Below the pieces are notes generated by a model. That model was given only the letters and a program-made list of their open reading frames with translations. It did not search any database and was not told the origin of the DNA. Source: Methylobacterium brachiatum (GTDB lineage: Bacteria > Pseudomonadota > Alphaproteobacteria > Rhizobiales > Beijerinckiaceae). From it: a stretch of DNA of 64,000 bases. The translations under genes were made by a program, and so were the position numbers. Where the stretch lies: contig NZ_JAJALK010000003.1 in the NCBI RefSeq assembly GCF_020523825.1, positions 556,713 to 620,712 on the forward strand, in the 5' to 3' direction. Within the stretch, counting starts at the first letter, position 1. The number at the start of each line of letters is the position of its first letter. This document shows positions 7,974 through 17,411 of the stretch, piece after piece.

Positions 7974-8546
7974 ATGATCGACCTGATCGAGTTCGCGGGT
8001 GGCGATGCAGGCCCTTGGCGGGTGACGCGCGCGGAGTCGCCGCTTGGGGAGCGTCTGCCCAGCGCAACCCGCCTTTCCGTCAGCCTTCCGATCGGCAACA
8101 TGGGACAGCGGACCGGTCCTTCGACCGGCACGATCTGGCGCTTGCGCGGGGTGGTGAGCAATCTGCGCTATACAACCAGCAACGAGGCGCAGCGGCTACG
8201 CGCCGTGCAGCCACCTCTCGATCGACCTTCGGCGACGCGGGCCGCCCTGATCCCGATCAGGAAGTCGGCGCGCTGGTGGGAGCTGGCTCAGGACGAGCGC
8301 CGGGCGATCTTCGAGGAAACCTCGCACCACACGAGCATCGGCCTCGGCTACCTGCCGGCGATCGCACGGCGACTCCACCACAGTCGTGACCTCGGCGAGC
8401 CGTTCGATTTCCTGACGTGGTTCGAGTTCCCGCCGGAGCACGAGGTAGCCTTCGAGGCGCTCGTCGCAGCGCTACGCGCTACCCGCGAGTGGACCTTCGT
8501 CGAGCGCGAGGTCGACATCAGGTTGACCCGTGATGCGCCAGGCTGA
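7974..8546 (+). CDS. Chlorite dismutase-like (HemQ/Cld fold) protein
   Basis: This 190-aa protein has the C-terminal half of the Cld/HemQ fold: IPIRKSARWWELAQDERRAI, then TSIGLGYLPAIARRLHHSRD, then FDFLTWFEFPPEHEVAFEAL and a final FVEREVDIRL. The histidines in RRLHHSRD are candidates for the proximal haem ligand. The length fits the short Cld lineage. Its stop overlaps the start of an ECF sigma factor, so the protein may be a haem sensor, peroxidase or Cld-like enzyme whose expression is tied to that sigma factor. True chlorite-degrading activity is not implied. Confidence 0.72.
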   Translation: MIDLIEFAGGDAGPWRVTRAESPLGERLPSATRLSVSLPIGNMGQRTGPSTGTIWRLRGVVSNLRYTTSNEAQRLRAVQPPLDRPSATRAALIPIRKSARWWELAQDERRAIFEETSHHTSIGLGYLPAIARRLHHSRDLGEPFDFLTWFEFPPEHEVAFEALVAALRATREWTFVEREVDIRLTRDAPG

Positions 8547-9195
8547 TCCGGTGATGACGGCCGATCTGGAACCGAGCGACGACCTGCTGCTTCCGCGGCT
8601 TCGGCTCGGCGAGGAGGCCGCTTTCCGGATCCTCGTGCGGCGCTATCACGTGCGGCTCGTGGCGATCGCCCGTGGCGCACACCTGACGCGGGAGGCGGCG
8701 GAGGAGGCGGTGCAGGAGGCCTGGATCGCGGTGATGCGCAACATCGCGGGATTCGAGGCGCGCTCGTCGCTGCGCACGTGGCTGACCGGGATCGTCCTGA
8801 ACATCGCGCGCAAGGCCTCGGTCTCCGCCAGGCGCACCGCGACCTTCGCGGAACTCACGCCACGGCATGACGAGGACGAGGGATCCGGTTTCGACGCCGA
8901 TGCCTTCCTCGCCGACGGCCACTGGCGTGAGGCGCCCTGGCACTGGAGCGAGATCGACTTGGAGCGCGGGCTCGCGGGGCGGCAGGTCTGGCAAGCGGTC
9001 GAGGCGGCCATCGCCGCTCTGCCGCCGGACGAGGCCGCCGTGATCCGGCATCGCGACATCGAGGGTTTCGGCCCGCGCGAGACGGAGGAGTTGCTCGGCC
9101 TCGGCGAGGCGCGTCAGCGCGTGCTGCTCGATCGAGCGAGGCTGAAGATCCGACGGGTGTTCGAGGCGTTGACCCGCGACGCGGCGCGAGCGTGA
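8533..9195 (+). CDS. ECF-family RNA polymerase sigma factor
   Basis: This protein of about 220 aa has sigma region 2 (LGEEAAFRILVRRYHVRLVAIARG, then EEAVQEAWIAVMRNIAGFEARSSLRTWLTGIVLN) and region 4 (AIAALPPDEAAVIRHRDIEGFGPRETEELLGL). It directs transcription of a stress regulon. Start is uncertain: GTG at 8530, ATG at 8533 and ATG at 8554 are all in frame. The first two lie within the end of the Cld-like gene, which suggests translational coupling. The anti-sigma gene follows with a 4-bp overlap. Confidence 0.88.
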   Translation: MRQADPVMTADLEPSDDLLLPRLRLGEEAAFRILVRRYHVRLVAIARGAHLTREAAEEAVQEAWIAVMRNIAGFEARSSLRTWLTGIVLNIARKASVSARRTATFAELTPRHDEDEGSGFDADAFLADGHWREAPWHWSEIDLERGLAGRQVWQAVEAAIAALPPDEAAVIRHRDIEGFGPRETEELLGLGEARQRVLLDRARLKIRRVFEALTRDAARA

Positions 9196-9449
9196 CGAGC
9201 GGAACGGGCGAGGATGATCGGATGCGGTGTCGAGAGGCGGCGGAGCAGGCAGGCGCGTTCGTGGACGCGGAGGTGTCCGGACGCGTTCGATGGCGCATCC
9301 GGCTTCATCTCGCGACCTGCAGGAATTGCCGGCGTTTCGTGCGGCAGATCGCGCTCACGCGCGACGCTCTCGGCCGGCTCCCGCCTCCGCCCCTCGACGC
9401 CGCCCGCGAGGACGAACTCGTGGCGGCCCTGCGGGAGGCATCGCGGTGA
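9192..9449 (+). CDS. Anti-sigma factor, zinc-finger (zf-HC2) type
   Basis: This 85-aa protein carries the zinc-binding motif HLATCRNC (His39, Cys43, Cys46), the signature of ZAS-type anti-sigma domains, together with an upstream Cys (RMRCREAAEQAGAFVDAEVS). It has no membrane segment, so it should be a soluble, possibly redox-responsive partner of the sigma factor encoded just upstream. The GTG start overlaps the sigma stop (GTGA). Confidence 0.8.
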   Translation: MTSGTGEDDRMRCREAAEQAGAFVDAEVSGRVRWRIRLHLATCRNCRRFVRQIALTRDALGRLPPPPLDAAREDELVAALREASR

Positions 9450-9456
9450 GCGCCGG

Positions 9457-9720
9457 TCAGCAACCGGTACAGATCGAGGTCGCGATCAGGTTGTGCAGAG
9501 CGCGACTCTTCCGGTCGAGCGCCGCGGTGGTCCCACTGCGCCCGTCGAGGGCCGAGCCCCCCGGCTTCGTCGTACCGTTCGACGTCACTTGGCGGAACAG
9601 CGCCTGTGGCATCGTCGATGCCGAGCCGACCGCGGCCGGCAAATGGTCGACCGGCGCGGCACTGACCGGGAACGCAGCGAAGGTGATGAGAGCGATGGCG
9701 GCGAAAGCGGGGCGGGTCAT
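9457..9720 (-). CDS. Small exported protein of unknown function
   Basis: This 87-aa protein has a clear Sec signal peptide (MTRPAFAAIALITFAAFPVSAA, cleavage after AAPVDHL or nearby). The mature part ends in ALHNLIATSICTGC with two closely spaced cysteines. It is convergent with the anti-sigma gene, with 7 bp between the stops. I do not recognise a family. The context suggests an envelope protein that could belong to the ECF regulon. Confidence 0.6.
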   Translation of the reverse strand: MTRPAFAAIALITFAAFPVSAAPVDHLPAAVGSASTMPQALFRQVTSNGTTKPGGSALDGRSGTTAALDRKSRALHNLIATSICTGC

Positions 9721-9756
9721 GATCTTTGTCCCTACGTGGTTTGGAGCGGGAAGCGT

Positions 9757-9840
9757 TCAGACGAAGGCGACGACCATCAGGCTGAAGAAGGCCGCGATCG
9801 CGCCGACGATCGGAGGAAGGGCGCGGGCTGGATCGAACAT
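9757..9840 (-). CDS. 27-residue single-pass membrane peptide
   Basis: The frame from ATG 9840 encodes MFDPARALPP followed by a hydrophobic helix IVGAIAAFFSLMVVAFV and a stop. It lies 36 bp upstream of the exported-protein gene on the same strand, so they may be cotranscribed. Small membrane peptides of this kind are often missed; the evidence is only the open frame, the helix and the position. Confidence 0.4.
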   Translation of the reverse strand: MFDPARALPPIVGAIAAFFSLMVVAFV

Positions 9841-9952
9841 CGAGGTTCTCCGCGGCGCGTCGATCGCGCCATGATCCTGAGTGCCTGCAGGAGGCCGGAT
9901 CCGCGTGCGGCTGCGCACGCCGGATGCCGCGCGGACGGAGCGGGACACCGGG

Positions 9953-11890
9953 ATGCCTGACGCGATACCCCTGCCGGGCGAGGCGTTCGAGTGGCTGGAG
10001 GCCGACGGGCTCGGCGGTTTCGCCTCGGGCACCGTTTCGGGCGTCCGGACACGCCGCTACCACGCGCTCCTGCTCACGGCGGCGAATCCGCCGACCGGGC
10101 GGACGGTGCTCGTCAACGGCATCGAGGCCTGGATCGAGACCGCGGCCGGACACACCGATCTCAGCGCCCAGCGCTACCTGCCGGACGTGATCCATCCGCG
10201 CGGTTTTGAGCGAATTACGAGCTTCACTCACGAGCCCTGGCCGTCATGGACATTCGGCCTGCCGGATGGCACCGAGATCACCCAGGAGATCTTGGTTGAT
10301 CCCGATGCCTGCGACACGCTGCTGCGATGGCGGCGGATCTCAGGCGCTGGTCCTTGCACGCTCGTCGTCGTCCCGCTGCTCTCGGGACGGGACTATCACA
10401 GCCTGCAAACCGCAAATCCCGCTTTCGACTTCAAGCCACAAATCGGCGGCGCGGAGACCGGAACCTGCGTCACGTGGCATCCCTATCCGGATCGACCGGC
10501 GATCTCCGCCCTGACCACGGGCACCTATCGACATGAACCGGACTGGTATCGCCAGTTCCTCTACGCGGCGGAGCGGGCGCGGGGACTCGACTGCGTCGAG
10601 GATCTCGCCGCGCCCGGCAGCTTTCGCTTCGATCTCGCGGGGCCCGAGCCCGGGCTGATGCTGCTACGCGCTGGCGAGAGCGGGCCGGTCCGCGTCCGAG
10701 CCTTGGCTGACCGGATGATCGCCGCGGCGCGCGCGACGCGGGCCGGTCCGGATCTTCGCCGAAGTGCCCTGAGCTACCGGGTTGATCGAGGACGGGGCAG
10801 TACCCTGGTGGCAGGCTTCCCCTGGTTTACGGATTGGGGGCGTGACACCTTCATCGCGCTGCGCGGCCTGCTGCTGGCGACCGGCGAACTCGACACCGCG
10901 GAGAGCATCCTCAGAGCCTGGGCGGGCGTCGTCAGCGAGGGCATGATGCCCAACCGTTTCCCGGATTCCGGCGAGGTACCGGAATACAATTCCGTCGACG
11001 CCTCGCTCTGGTACGTGGTCAGCGTGTACGACTTCTTGGCAGCCTGCAGGCTGGTTGGGCGCTCCGTCCAGTCCGAGCCAGCTCTGCGTACAGCCTGCCT
11101 CGCGATCCTCGATGGCTACGCTGCCGGTACCCGTTTCGGCATCCGGGCCGATGCGGATGGTCTGATCGCGGCCGGTCAGCCCGGATGGCAACTCACGTGG
11201 ATGGACGCCAAGGTCGGCGATTGGGTGGTCACGCCCCGTATCGGCAAGCCGGTCGAGATCCAGGCCCTCTGGATCAACGCCCTCCACATCGCGGCGACGC
11301 TGTGGGAGCCGCGCTTCTCCGAGGCCGAGACCGCGGCGCGAGCGAGCTTCGCGCAGAAATTTCCAAACCCGGTGGGTGGCTTATTCGACGTCGTCGATGT
11401 CGACCACGTCCCCGGCACGCACGATGCGGCGGTGCGTCCGAACCAGATCTTCTGCGTCGGCGGTCTCCCGTTTCCGCTCCTGACTGGGGAGCTCGCCAAA
11501 TCCGTCGTCGATGCGGTCGAGCACAGGCTTCTGACGCCGCTCGGCCTGCGCACCCTGTCGCCGGACGATCCCGCCTATGCCGGTCATTACGGGGGCGACG
11601 CGCGGACGCGAGACGGTGCGTACCACCAGGGCACGGTCTGGCCCTGGCTGCTCGGTCCCTTCGTCGACGCGTGGCTCTCGGTCCGCGGCCGCAGCGAGGC
11701 GGCCCTGACGGAGGGGCGGGCTCGCTTTCTGCCGCCGCTGGAGCAGCACCTCGGCGAGGCCGGCCTCGGTCATGTCAGCGAAGTCGCCGACGGCGATGCG
11801 CCCTATCGACCCGGCGGCTGCCCGTTCCAGGCCTGGTCGCTTGGCGAATATATCCGCCTGCGCCGGATGCTCGGCCTCAAAGCGTTCTGA
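9953..11890 (+). CDS. Amylo-alpha-1,6-glucosidase / glycogen debranching-like enzyme
   Basis: This 645-aa protein has an N-terminal GDE_N domain (EWLEADGLGGFASGTVSGVRTRRYH, residues about 11-35). Its (alpha/alpha)6-barrel C-domain includes GFPWFTDWGRDTFIALRGL, MPNRFPDSGEVPEYNSVDAS and GAYHQGTVWPWLLGPF, which hold the acidic catalytic residues of the archaeal-type debranching group (GH133-like). It hydrolyses alpha-1,6 branches of glycogen-like glucans. ATG 9953 is preferred because GGAG lies 12 bp upstream and homology begins there. The glucosidase gene starts 11 bp downstream, so the two form an operon. Confidence 0.85.
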   Translation: MPDAIPLPGEAFEWLEADGLGGFASGTVSGVRTRRYHALLLTAANPPTGRTVLVNGIEAWIETAAGHTDLSAQRYLPDVIHPRGFERITSFTHEPWPSWTFGLPDGTEITQEILVDPDACDTLLRWRRISGAGPCTLVVVPLLSGRDYHSLQTANPAFDFKPQIGGAETGTCVTWHPYPDRPAISALTTGTYRHEPDWYRQFLYAAERARGLDCVEDLAAPGSFRFDLAGPEPGLMLLRAGESGPVRVRALADRMIAAARATRAGPDLRRSALSYRVDRGRGSTLVAGFPWFTDWGRDTFIALRGLLLATGELDTAESILRAWAGVVSEGMMPNRFPDSGEVPEYNSVDASLWYVVSVYDFLAACRLVGRSVQSEPALRTACLAILDGYAAGTRFGIRADADGLIAAGQPGWQLTWMDAKVGDWVVTPRIGKPVEIQALWINALHIAATLWEPRFSEAETAARASFAQKFPNPVGGLFDVVDVDHVPGTHDAAVRPNQIFCVGGLPFPLLTGELAKSVVDAVEHRLLTPLGLRTLSPDDPAYAGHYGGDARTRDGAYHQGTVWPWLLGPFVDAWLSVRGRSEAALTEGRARFLPPLEQHLGEAGLGHVSEVADGDAPYRPGGCPFQAWSLGEYIRLRRMLGLKAF

Positions 11891-11901
11891 GGGAGACCGC
11901 A

Positions 11902-14613
11902 ATGCCTGAGGGCCCGAACGCATCCCACCTGTTCGAGACCGAGGAAGGACGCCGTCTTCGGGCCTGTGCCGCGGACGGGTGGCACCGCTGGGGACCGTAT
12001 CTCGCCGAGCGGCAATGGGGGACGGTCCGCGAGGATTACAGCCGGGACGGCACCGCCTGGGACTACCTGCCCCATGATCACGCGCGCTCGCGGGCCTACC
12101 GCTGGGGCGAGGACGGCATCGCCGGGTTCAGCGACGACAAGCAGCTCTGGTGTCTCGCGCTGGCCCTCTGGAACGGGCGGGACCCAATCCTCAAGGAGCG
12201 GATGTTCGGCTTGACCAACGAGGAGGGCAACCACGGCGAAGACATGAAGGAACTCTACTGGCTCCTCGACGGCACGCCGACGCACTCGTACATGCGGATG
12301 CTCTACAGGTACCCGCACGCGGCGTTTCCCTACGCCGAGCTCGTGGCCGAGAACCGACGGCGCAAGGGCCGCGACATGCCCGAGTACGAGCTCGCCGACA
12401 CCGGTGTACTGGCGGAGAACCGCTGCTTCGACGTCACGGTCGAGTACGCCAAGGCCGCCCCCGACGACGTGCTGATGCGGGTCTCGGTCGTCAATCGCGG
12501 GCCGGAAGCGGCCGAAATCCACGTCCTGCCCCATCTGTGGTCGCGCAACACGTGGTCGTGGCGCGAGGATCCGAAGCGGCCGCTCCTCCGGCTCGTCGAG
12601 GGGCCAAGCGTCGAGGCGACCCGCGCCGCGGGTCCCTGTCGGCTGTTCAGGGCCCTACAGCCGGCCGAGTTCCTGTTCTGCGAGAACGAGACCAACACTG
12701 CTCGCCTGTTCGGCGTGAGCGGATCGTACCACCCCAAGGACGCGATCAACGACGATGTGGTGGCGGGAACCCGCACGCGGGTGAACCCGCTCCACGAGGG
12801 CACCAAGTGCGCGGCGCTGAGCCGCCACACGCTGATGGCCGGCGAGACGATCGTCTTGCGCTACCGGTTGTCCCCGGCCGACGCGCCGGGTCTCGACGAC
12901 GCGGGTTTCGAGGCGGTGTTCGCGCGTCGGGTCGCGGAGGCCGACGCCTTCTACGCCGCCCTTCAACGCGACATGACGGACCCCGACGCACGCCTCGTCC
13001 AGCGCCAGGCCCTGGCCGGCATGCTCTGGTCGAAGCAATTCTACCACTTCGACGTGCGCCGCTGGCTGATGGGCGATCCGACGCAGCCGGAGCCCCCAGC
13101 GGAGCGGCGACACGGACGCGACAGCGAGTGGGCGCACCTCAACAACGCCGACATCGTCTCGATGCCCGACACCTGGGAATACCCCTGGTACGCGGCCTGG
13201 GACCTCGCCTTCCACTGCGTGACCTTCGCGCTGATTGACCCAGAATTCGCCAAGGGCCAACTCGTGCTGCTGACGCGCGAGTGGTACATGCACCCCAACG
13301 GCCAGCTGCCGGCCTACGAGTGGGCCTTCGGCGACGTGAACCCGCCGGTTCATGCCTGGGCGGCGTTGCGCGTCTACCAGATGGACGCCGCGCTCACCGG
13401 GCGACCCGACCGGACATTCCTGGAGCGGGTGTTCCACAAGCTGATGCTGAACTTCACCTGGTGGGTGAACCGGAAGGACGCGGACGGGCGCAACGTCTTC
13501 CAGGGCGGCTTCCTCGGACTGGATAACATCGGCATCTTCGACCGCTCGGCGCCGCTGCCCACCGGCGGCACCATCGACCAGGCCGACGGCACCGCCTGGA
13601 TGGCGATGTACACGCTCAACCTGATGCGGATCGCCCTTGAACTGGCCGCCGAGGACCCGGTCTACGAGGACATCGCGACCAAGTTCTTCGAGCACTTCCT
13701 CTACATTGCCGAGGCGATGACCGACATCGGCGGCAGCGGGGTCGGCCTCTGGGATGAGGCGGATGAATTCTTCTACGACGTGCTGAACCTGCCCGACGGC
13801 AAGATGCTGCCGTTGCGCGTCCGCTCGCTGGTCGGGTTGATCCCGCTTTGCGCCGTCGAGGTGCTCGACATTTCCTTGCGCGACCGATTCCCCGGCTTCG
13901 CGCGCCGGGCCGAGTGGATGCTGCGTAACCGTCCCGACCTCGCCGCCTTGGTCTCGCACTGGAGCCAAGGCGAGGGTGAGGGACCGCCGCCCGGCCCGGG
14001 CGGCGACCGGATGCTGCTCTCGCTGCTGCGCCGGCACCGCATGAAGGCGCTTCTGGCGCGGATGCTCGACGAGACCGAGCTCTTCTCCGACCACGGTATT
14101 CGCTCTCTGTCGAAGGCGCATGCCGAGCACCCGTTCGTTCTCGATTGGAGCGGTGCCCGCTACTCCGTCGACTACGAACCAGCGGAATCGACGACCGCCA
14201 CGTTCGGGGGCAACTCGAATTGGCGCGGTCCGGTCTGGATGCCGATTAACATCCTCCTCATCGAGGCGCTCGACCGCTTCGGGACGTTCTATGGCGACGA
14301 CACCCGCTTCGAGTGCCCGACCGGCTCCGGCCGTTATCTCAGCCTGCCCGAGATCGCCGACGAGTTGAGCGAGCGCCTCTGCAGGCTATTCCTGCGCGGG
14401 CCAGATGGACGCCGGCCGGTGCTCGCCTCCTATGGCGCTCTCGCCGACGATCCGCATGTGTGCGACTGCATCCCGTTTCACGAGTACTTCCACGGCGATA
14501 CCGGCGCAGGGCTCGGCGCGATGCATCAGACGGGCTGGACAGGCCTCGTAGCACTGCTCCTGAGGCCCGGGCGCCTCACCGCACTGCCGATCACCCGCGC
14601 CATCCCGTCCTGA
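11902..14613 (+). CDS. MGH1-like glucosidase (GH63-type)
   Basis: This 903-aa protein is a large six-hairpin glycosidase. Recognisable segments are RQWGTVREDYSRDGTAWDYLPHDHA split near the start, DDKQLWCLALALWNGRDPILKERMFGL, EWAFGDVNPPVHAWAALRV, DEFFYDVL and GNSNWRGPVWMPINILL near the C-terminus. The set matches bacterial MGH1-like/GH63 glucosidases, which act on alpha-glucosides such as glucosylglycerate-type compounds. The GAGGGAG ribosome binding site is 8 bp before ATG 11902. It forms an operon with the debranching enzyme; the role is probably turnover of a storage glucan or compatible solute. Confidence 0.85.
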   Translation: MPEGPNASHLFETEEGRRLRACAADGWHRWGPYLAERQWGTVREDYSRDGTAWDYLPHDHARSRAYRWGEDGIAGFSDDKQLWCLALALWNGRDPILKERMFGLTNEEGNHGEDMKELYWLLDGTPTHSYMRMLYRYPHAAFPYAELVAENRRRKGRDMPEYELADTGVLAENRCFDVTVEYAKAAPDDVLMRVSVVNRGPEAAEIHVLPHLWSRNTWSWREDPKRPLLRLVEGPSVEATRAAGPCRLFRALQPAEFLFCENETNTARLFGVSGSYHPKDAINDDVVAGTRTRVNPLHEGTKCAALSRHTLMAGETIVLRYRLSPADAPGLDDAGFEAVFARRVAEADAFYAALQRDMTDPDARLVQRQALAGMLWSKQFYHFDVRRWLMGDPTQPEPPAERRHGRDSEWAHLNNADIVSMPDTWEYPWYAAWDLAFHCVTFALIDPEFAKGQLVLLTREWYMHPNGQLPAYEWAFGDVNPPVHAWAALRVYQMDAALTGRPDRTFLERVFHKLMLNFTWWVNRKDADGRNVFQGGFLGLDNIGIFDRSAPLPTGGTIDQADGTAWMAMYTLNLMRIALELAAEDPVYEDIATKFFEHFLYIAEAMTDIGGSGVGLWDEADEFFYDVLNLPDGKMLPLRVRSLVGLIPLCAVEVLDISLRDRFPGFARRAEWMLRNRPDLAALVSHWSQGEGEGPPPGPGGDRMLLSLLRRHRMKALLARMLDETELFSDHGIRSLSKAHAEHPFVLDWSGARYSVDYEPAESTTATFGGNSNWRGPVWMPINILLIEALDRFGTFYGDDTRFECPTGSGRYLSLPEIADELSERLCRLFLRGPDGRRPVLASYGALADDPHVCDCIPFHEYFHGDTGAGLGAMHQTGWTGLVALLLRPGRLTALPITRAIPS

Positions 14614-14851
14614 CGATCGGGCCCCCCGGCTCCGGTGTCTTATCCTGCGGGGGAGACACCGCGTCGCTGAAGTCGTCCATCGCCGGCTGGTTCGGCGCGC
14701 AGATGAAGGAGGACCGCTCCCGGCTCCTCGATCCAGACGTAACGACGAGCAGCATCCAGACCGACGCAAGTCCAGAGCTGACGTACCCCGCTCCGCAAGA
14801 CGACCGCGCTTGGCTCTCGCCATCGTCTCATAACCGTTCGCGCCTGTAGGA

Positions 14852-16093
14852 TCACGCGATCCCCGCTATGGCGATGCCGAGGTGCTGTGGACCGCGGAGG
14901 GAAGCGCCCGGTCGGTAAGGCGGCGGGTCGTCCAGGAGCCTCGGTGCGATGAGGCGCCGGCAGAGCGTGACAAGGGCGATCTCGGCCTCGATCCGCGCGA
15001 GGGGCGCGCCCACGCAGTAATGGAGGCCACCGCCGAACCCGAAATGCTGGTTGTCCGTCCGGTCCGGATCGAACCGGTCCGGTTGCTCGAACCGCGCCGG
15101 GTCGCGGTTTCCGGCCGCAAAGAGCAGCACCACCGACGATCCCGGCGGGATCGTCGTTCCCGCCACCGCGATGGCGCCGAGCGCCTTGCGGGTGCGGAAA
15201 TGGACGGGGGGCTCGTAGCGCAGCATCTCCTCGATCACGCGGGGTGCCCGCTCGGGGTCGGCCTTCAGCTTTCGCAGCTCCTCCGGATGCCTGAGCAGTG
15301 TGAGCATGCTGTTGGTGATGAGATTCACCGTCGTCTCGTGACCCGCGACGAGGAGCAGGATCGCCGTCGAGATCAGGTCTATGTCGCCCATGGCCGCGCT
15401 GCCCCGGCCACCGTGGGCGGCGAGCCCGCTGAGCATGTCGTCGGCCGGATGGCGGCGCTTCTCGCGGATCAGCCGACGCATGTAGTCGGAGATCGCGTCG
15501 AAGGTTGCGGCGATCTCCCGCCGCCCCGCCTCGTCGTGGCGCACGTCGGGCTCCAGGGCCGTCGCGAGGCGGATCGCCCAGACGTGGAATTGCGCCTCAT
15601 CGGCCTCGGGCACGCCGAGCAGCTCGCAGATGACGGCCACCGGCAGCGGATAGGACAGGTCCTCCACCAAGCAGACAGTGTCGCGGCCGTGGCACTTGTC
15701 GATCAGGGCATCCACGAGCTTCGCAACCTTGGCGTGAGATTCCCGCACCCGGGCGATCGTGAACTCCTTCATCACGAAACCGCGCAGGGTGTCGTGGTCG
15801 GGCGGATCGCGGAAGATCAGCGGGCGATGGCCGTTGACCACCCGATTCCGGATCGGGTTGAGGATCCAGTCCTTCAGAGGGTTGCCCGTTCTGGGTCGCC
15901 GCGAGGGCGGCAGGTCTTCCGAGCTCAGCCGGGGATCGAAAATCAGGCTCTTCAGCGCGGCATGGGTGCTGACGACGTAGCTGCCGTCCGCCTGCCGGGA
16001 CACGGGCGTCTCGCGCAAGCGCGCGTAGAGGGGATAGGGGTTCGCCCTGTTTCTCGGATCGAGAACCTGCGCGAACAGCGTCTCGTCAGGCAT
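14852..16093 (-). CDS. Cytochrome P450
   Basis: This 413-aa bacterial class I P450 shows the I-helix AGHETTVN, the K-helix EEMLRYEPPVHFR (ExxR) and the haem-binding loop FGFGGGLHYCVGAPLAR with Cys at about residue 360. It monooxygenates an unknown substrate using electrons from the ferredoxin and reductase encoded immediately upstream. The start at 16093 overlaps the end of the reductase gene by 8 bp. Confidence 0.95.
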   Translation of the reverse strand: MPDETLFAQVLDPRNRANPYPLYARLRETPVSRQADGSYVVSTHAALKSLIFDPRLSSEDLPPSRRPRTGNPLKDWILNPIRNRVVNGHRPLIFRDPPDHDTLRGFVMKEFTIARVRESHAKVAKLVDALIDKCHGRDTVCLVEDLSYPLPVAVICELLGVPEADEAQFHVWAIRLATALEPDVRHDEAGRREIAATFDAISDYMRRLIREKRRHPADDMLSGLAAHGGRGSAAMGDIDLISTAILLLVAGHETTVNLITNSMLTLLRHPEELRKLKADPERAPRVIEEMLRYEPPVHFRTRKALGAIAVAGTTIPPGSSVVLLFAAGNRDPARFEQPDRFDPDRTDNQHFGFGGGLHYCVGAPLARIEAEIALVTLCRRLIAPRLLDDPPPYRPGASLRGPQHLGIAIAGIA

Positions 16094-17411
16094 GGGCCGT
16101 CTCCAGAGCCGTAACCGATCGGCCGGAGGATCGCCGCGGGCTGGGAAAGCCGGGCTCCAGGGTCTCGATCCGCGGCTGGTCGGTGGCGCCGAGGATCGGC
16201 GGGAAGGCCGCCCCGTCAGCCACGGCCTCGGCATAGGCGGGAAGCCAGCGTGCCTGATCGAAGGAGAGGGCCGCGACGGTTCGCCCGGCCCGGCCATAGA
16301 CGGCGAGGAACCGGTGCGAGGCCCGCGATCCCTGGACGATCGCGAGCGCCTCCGCCCCCTCGGTCAGGCCGGCGAGCTTGATGTTGAGACCGAACTGGCT
16401 CGACCAGAAGGAAGGCACGTGCTGGTATTCGACCTGGCCCGTGGGCGGAGCAAGCATGTTCGCCGCCGCGTGCCGGGCCTGGTCCACCGCGTTGCCCCAA
16501 TGCTCGACGGTCACCAAGCGGCCGCCGGTGAGTGGGTTCGGCCAGCGCGCGACATCGCCGGCCGCGTAGATGGCGGGATCGGGCTCCCCCGTCGTGGTCA
16601 GGGCGCGGCAGGCCGCGTCGCAGGTCAGGCCTCCCGGGTCGGCGACGAGGGCGGCCGCGGCGAGCCAACCCGTGTCGCGCGTCGCGCCGAGGGCGACGAT
16701 GACGAGATCCGTCGCGATGTCCGCGCCACCCGCCAAGTGGGCGCGGCGGACTTGTCCATCCTCGCCGGAGAAGGCCACCACCTTGACGTTCGGGCGGAGG
16801 TCCACTCCGGAAGCCCGCATCCGCCCGGCGAGTGTGGCCCCGATCACCGTCCCGAGGAGGCGGGCGAGCGGCGTCGGGTTGGGATCGACGAGCGTCACCG
16901 CCAGGCCGAGATCGCGGCAGCAGGAGGCGGCCTCGCAGCCGATCAGGCCGGCGCCGACGATGAGGACGCGGCTCGGCCGCAGCGCCAGCGCGCTCCGCAG
17001 GGAGCGGGCATCCTCCAGGGTCCGGATCGTGAAGATCCCGGCGAGATCGGCGCCTTCTCCGGGCCATGGCCGCGCCCTGGCGCCGGTGGCGATCAGGAGC
17101 GTCTCGTAGGGAAGCGTCGCGCCGTCGGCGAGGCGCACCACCCGGCGGTCCCGGTCCAGGGCGACGGCCGGCAGGCCGAGCCGCCACTGCGCGCGCAGAC
17201 GGGTGAGTTGCGGAAGTGCGGTCGCGTCGGGGTGAAGCTCGCCCGCCAGGACGTGCTTGGACAGAGGCGGCCGGTCGTAGGGCCGGTGCGGCTCGTCCCC
17301 GACCAGGGTCAGAGGGCCGTCATAGCCGCCGTCCCGCAACGCCTCCGCGCCCCGCAGGCCGGCGAGGGAGGCGCCTACCACGACGATGCCCGGTCGCTGC
17401 CCGTCCGTCAC
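16086..17411 (-). CDS. Ferredoxin reductase (NAD(P)H, FAD)
   Basis: This 441-aa protein is a putidaredoxin-reductase-type flavoprotein. It has an FAD-binding motif GIVVVGASLAGLRGAEALR, the PYDRPPLSK motif, an NAD-binding fold LIVGAGLIGCEAASCC, the second FAD site AIYAAGDVARW, and an interface region VPSFWSSQFGLNIKLAG. It passes electrons from NAD(P)H to the adjacent ferredoxin for the P450. It overlaps the ferredoxin gene by 4 bp and the P450 gene by 8 bp. Confidence 0.95.
   Translation of the reverse strand: MTDGQRPGIVVVGASLAGLRGAEALRDGGYDGPLTLVGDEPHRPYDRPPLSKHVLAGELHPDATALPQLTRLRAQWRLGLPAVALDRDRRVVRLADGATLPYETLLIATGARARPWPGEGADLAGIFTIRTLEDARSLRSALALRPSRVLIVGAGLIGCEAASCCRDLGLAVTLVDPNPTPLARLLGTVIGATLAGRMRASGVDLRPNVKVVAFSGEDGQVRRAHLAGGADIATDLVIVALGATRDTGWLAAAALVADPGGLTCDAACRALTTTGEPDPAIYAAGDVARWPNPLTGGRLVTVEHWGNAVDQARHAAANMLAPPTGQVEYQHVPSFWSSQFGLNIKLAGLTEGAEALAIVQGSRASHRFLAVYGRAGRTVAALSFDQARWLPAYAEAVADGAAFPPILGATDQPRIETLEPGFPSPRRSSGRSVTALETAHA

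Noticed and set aside
11185..11901. Upstream extension of the glucosidase frame
   Set aside because: It overlaps the debranching enzyme and reads as a shadow; a good ribosome binding site precedes ATG 11902.
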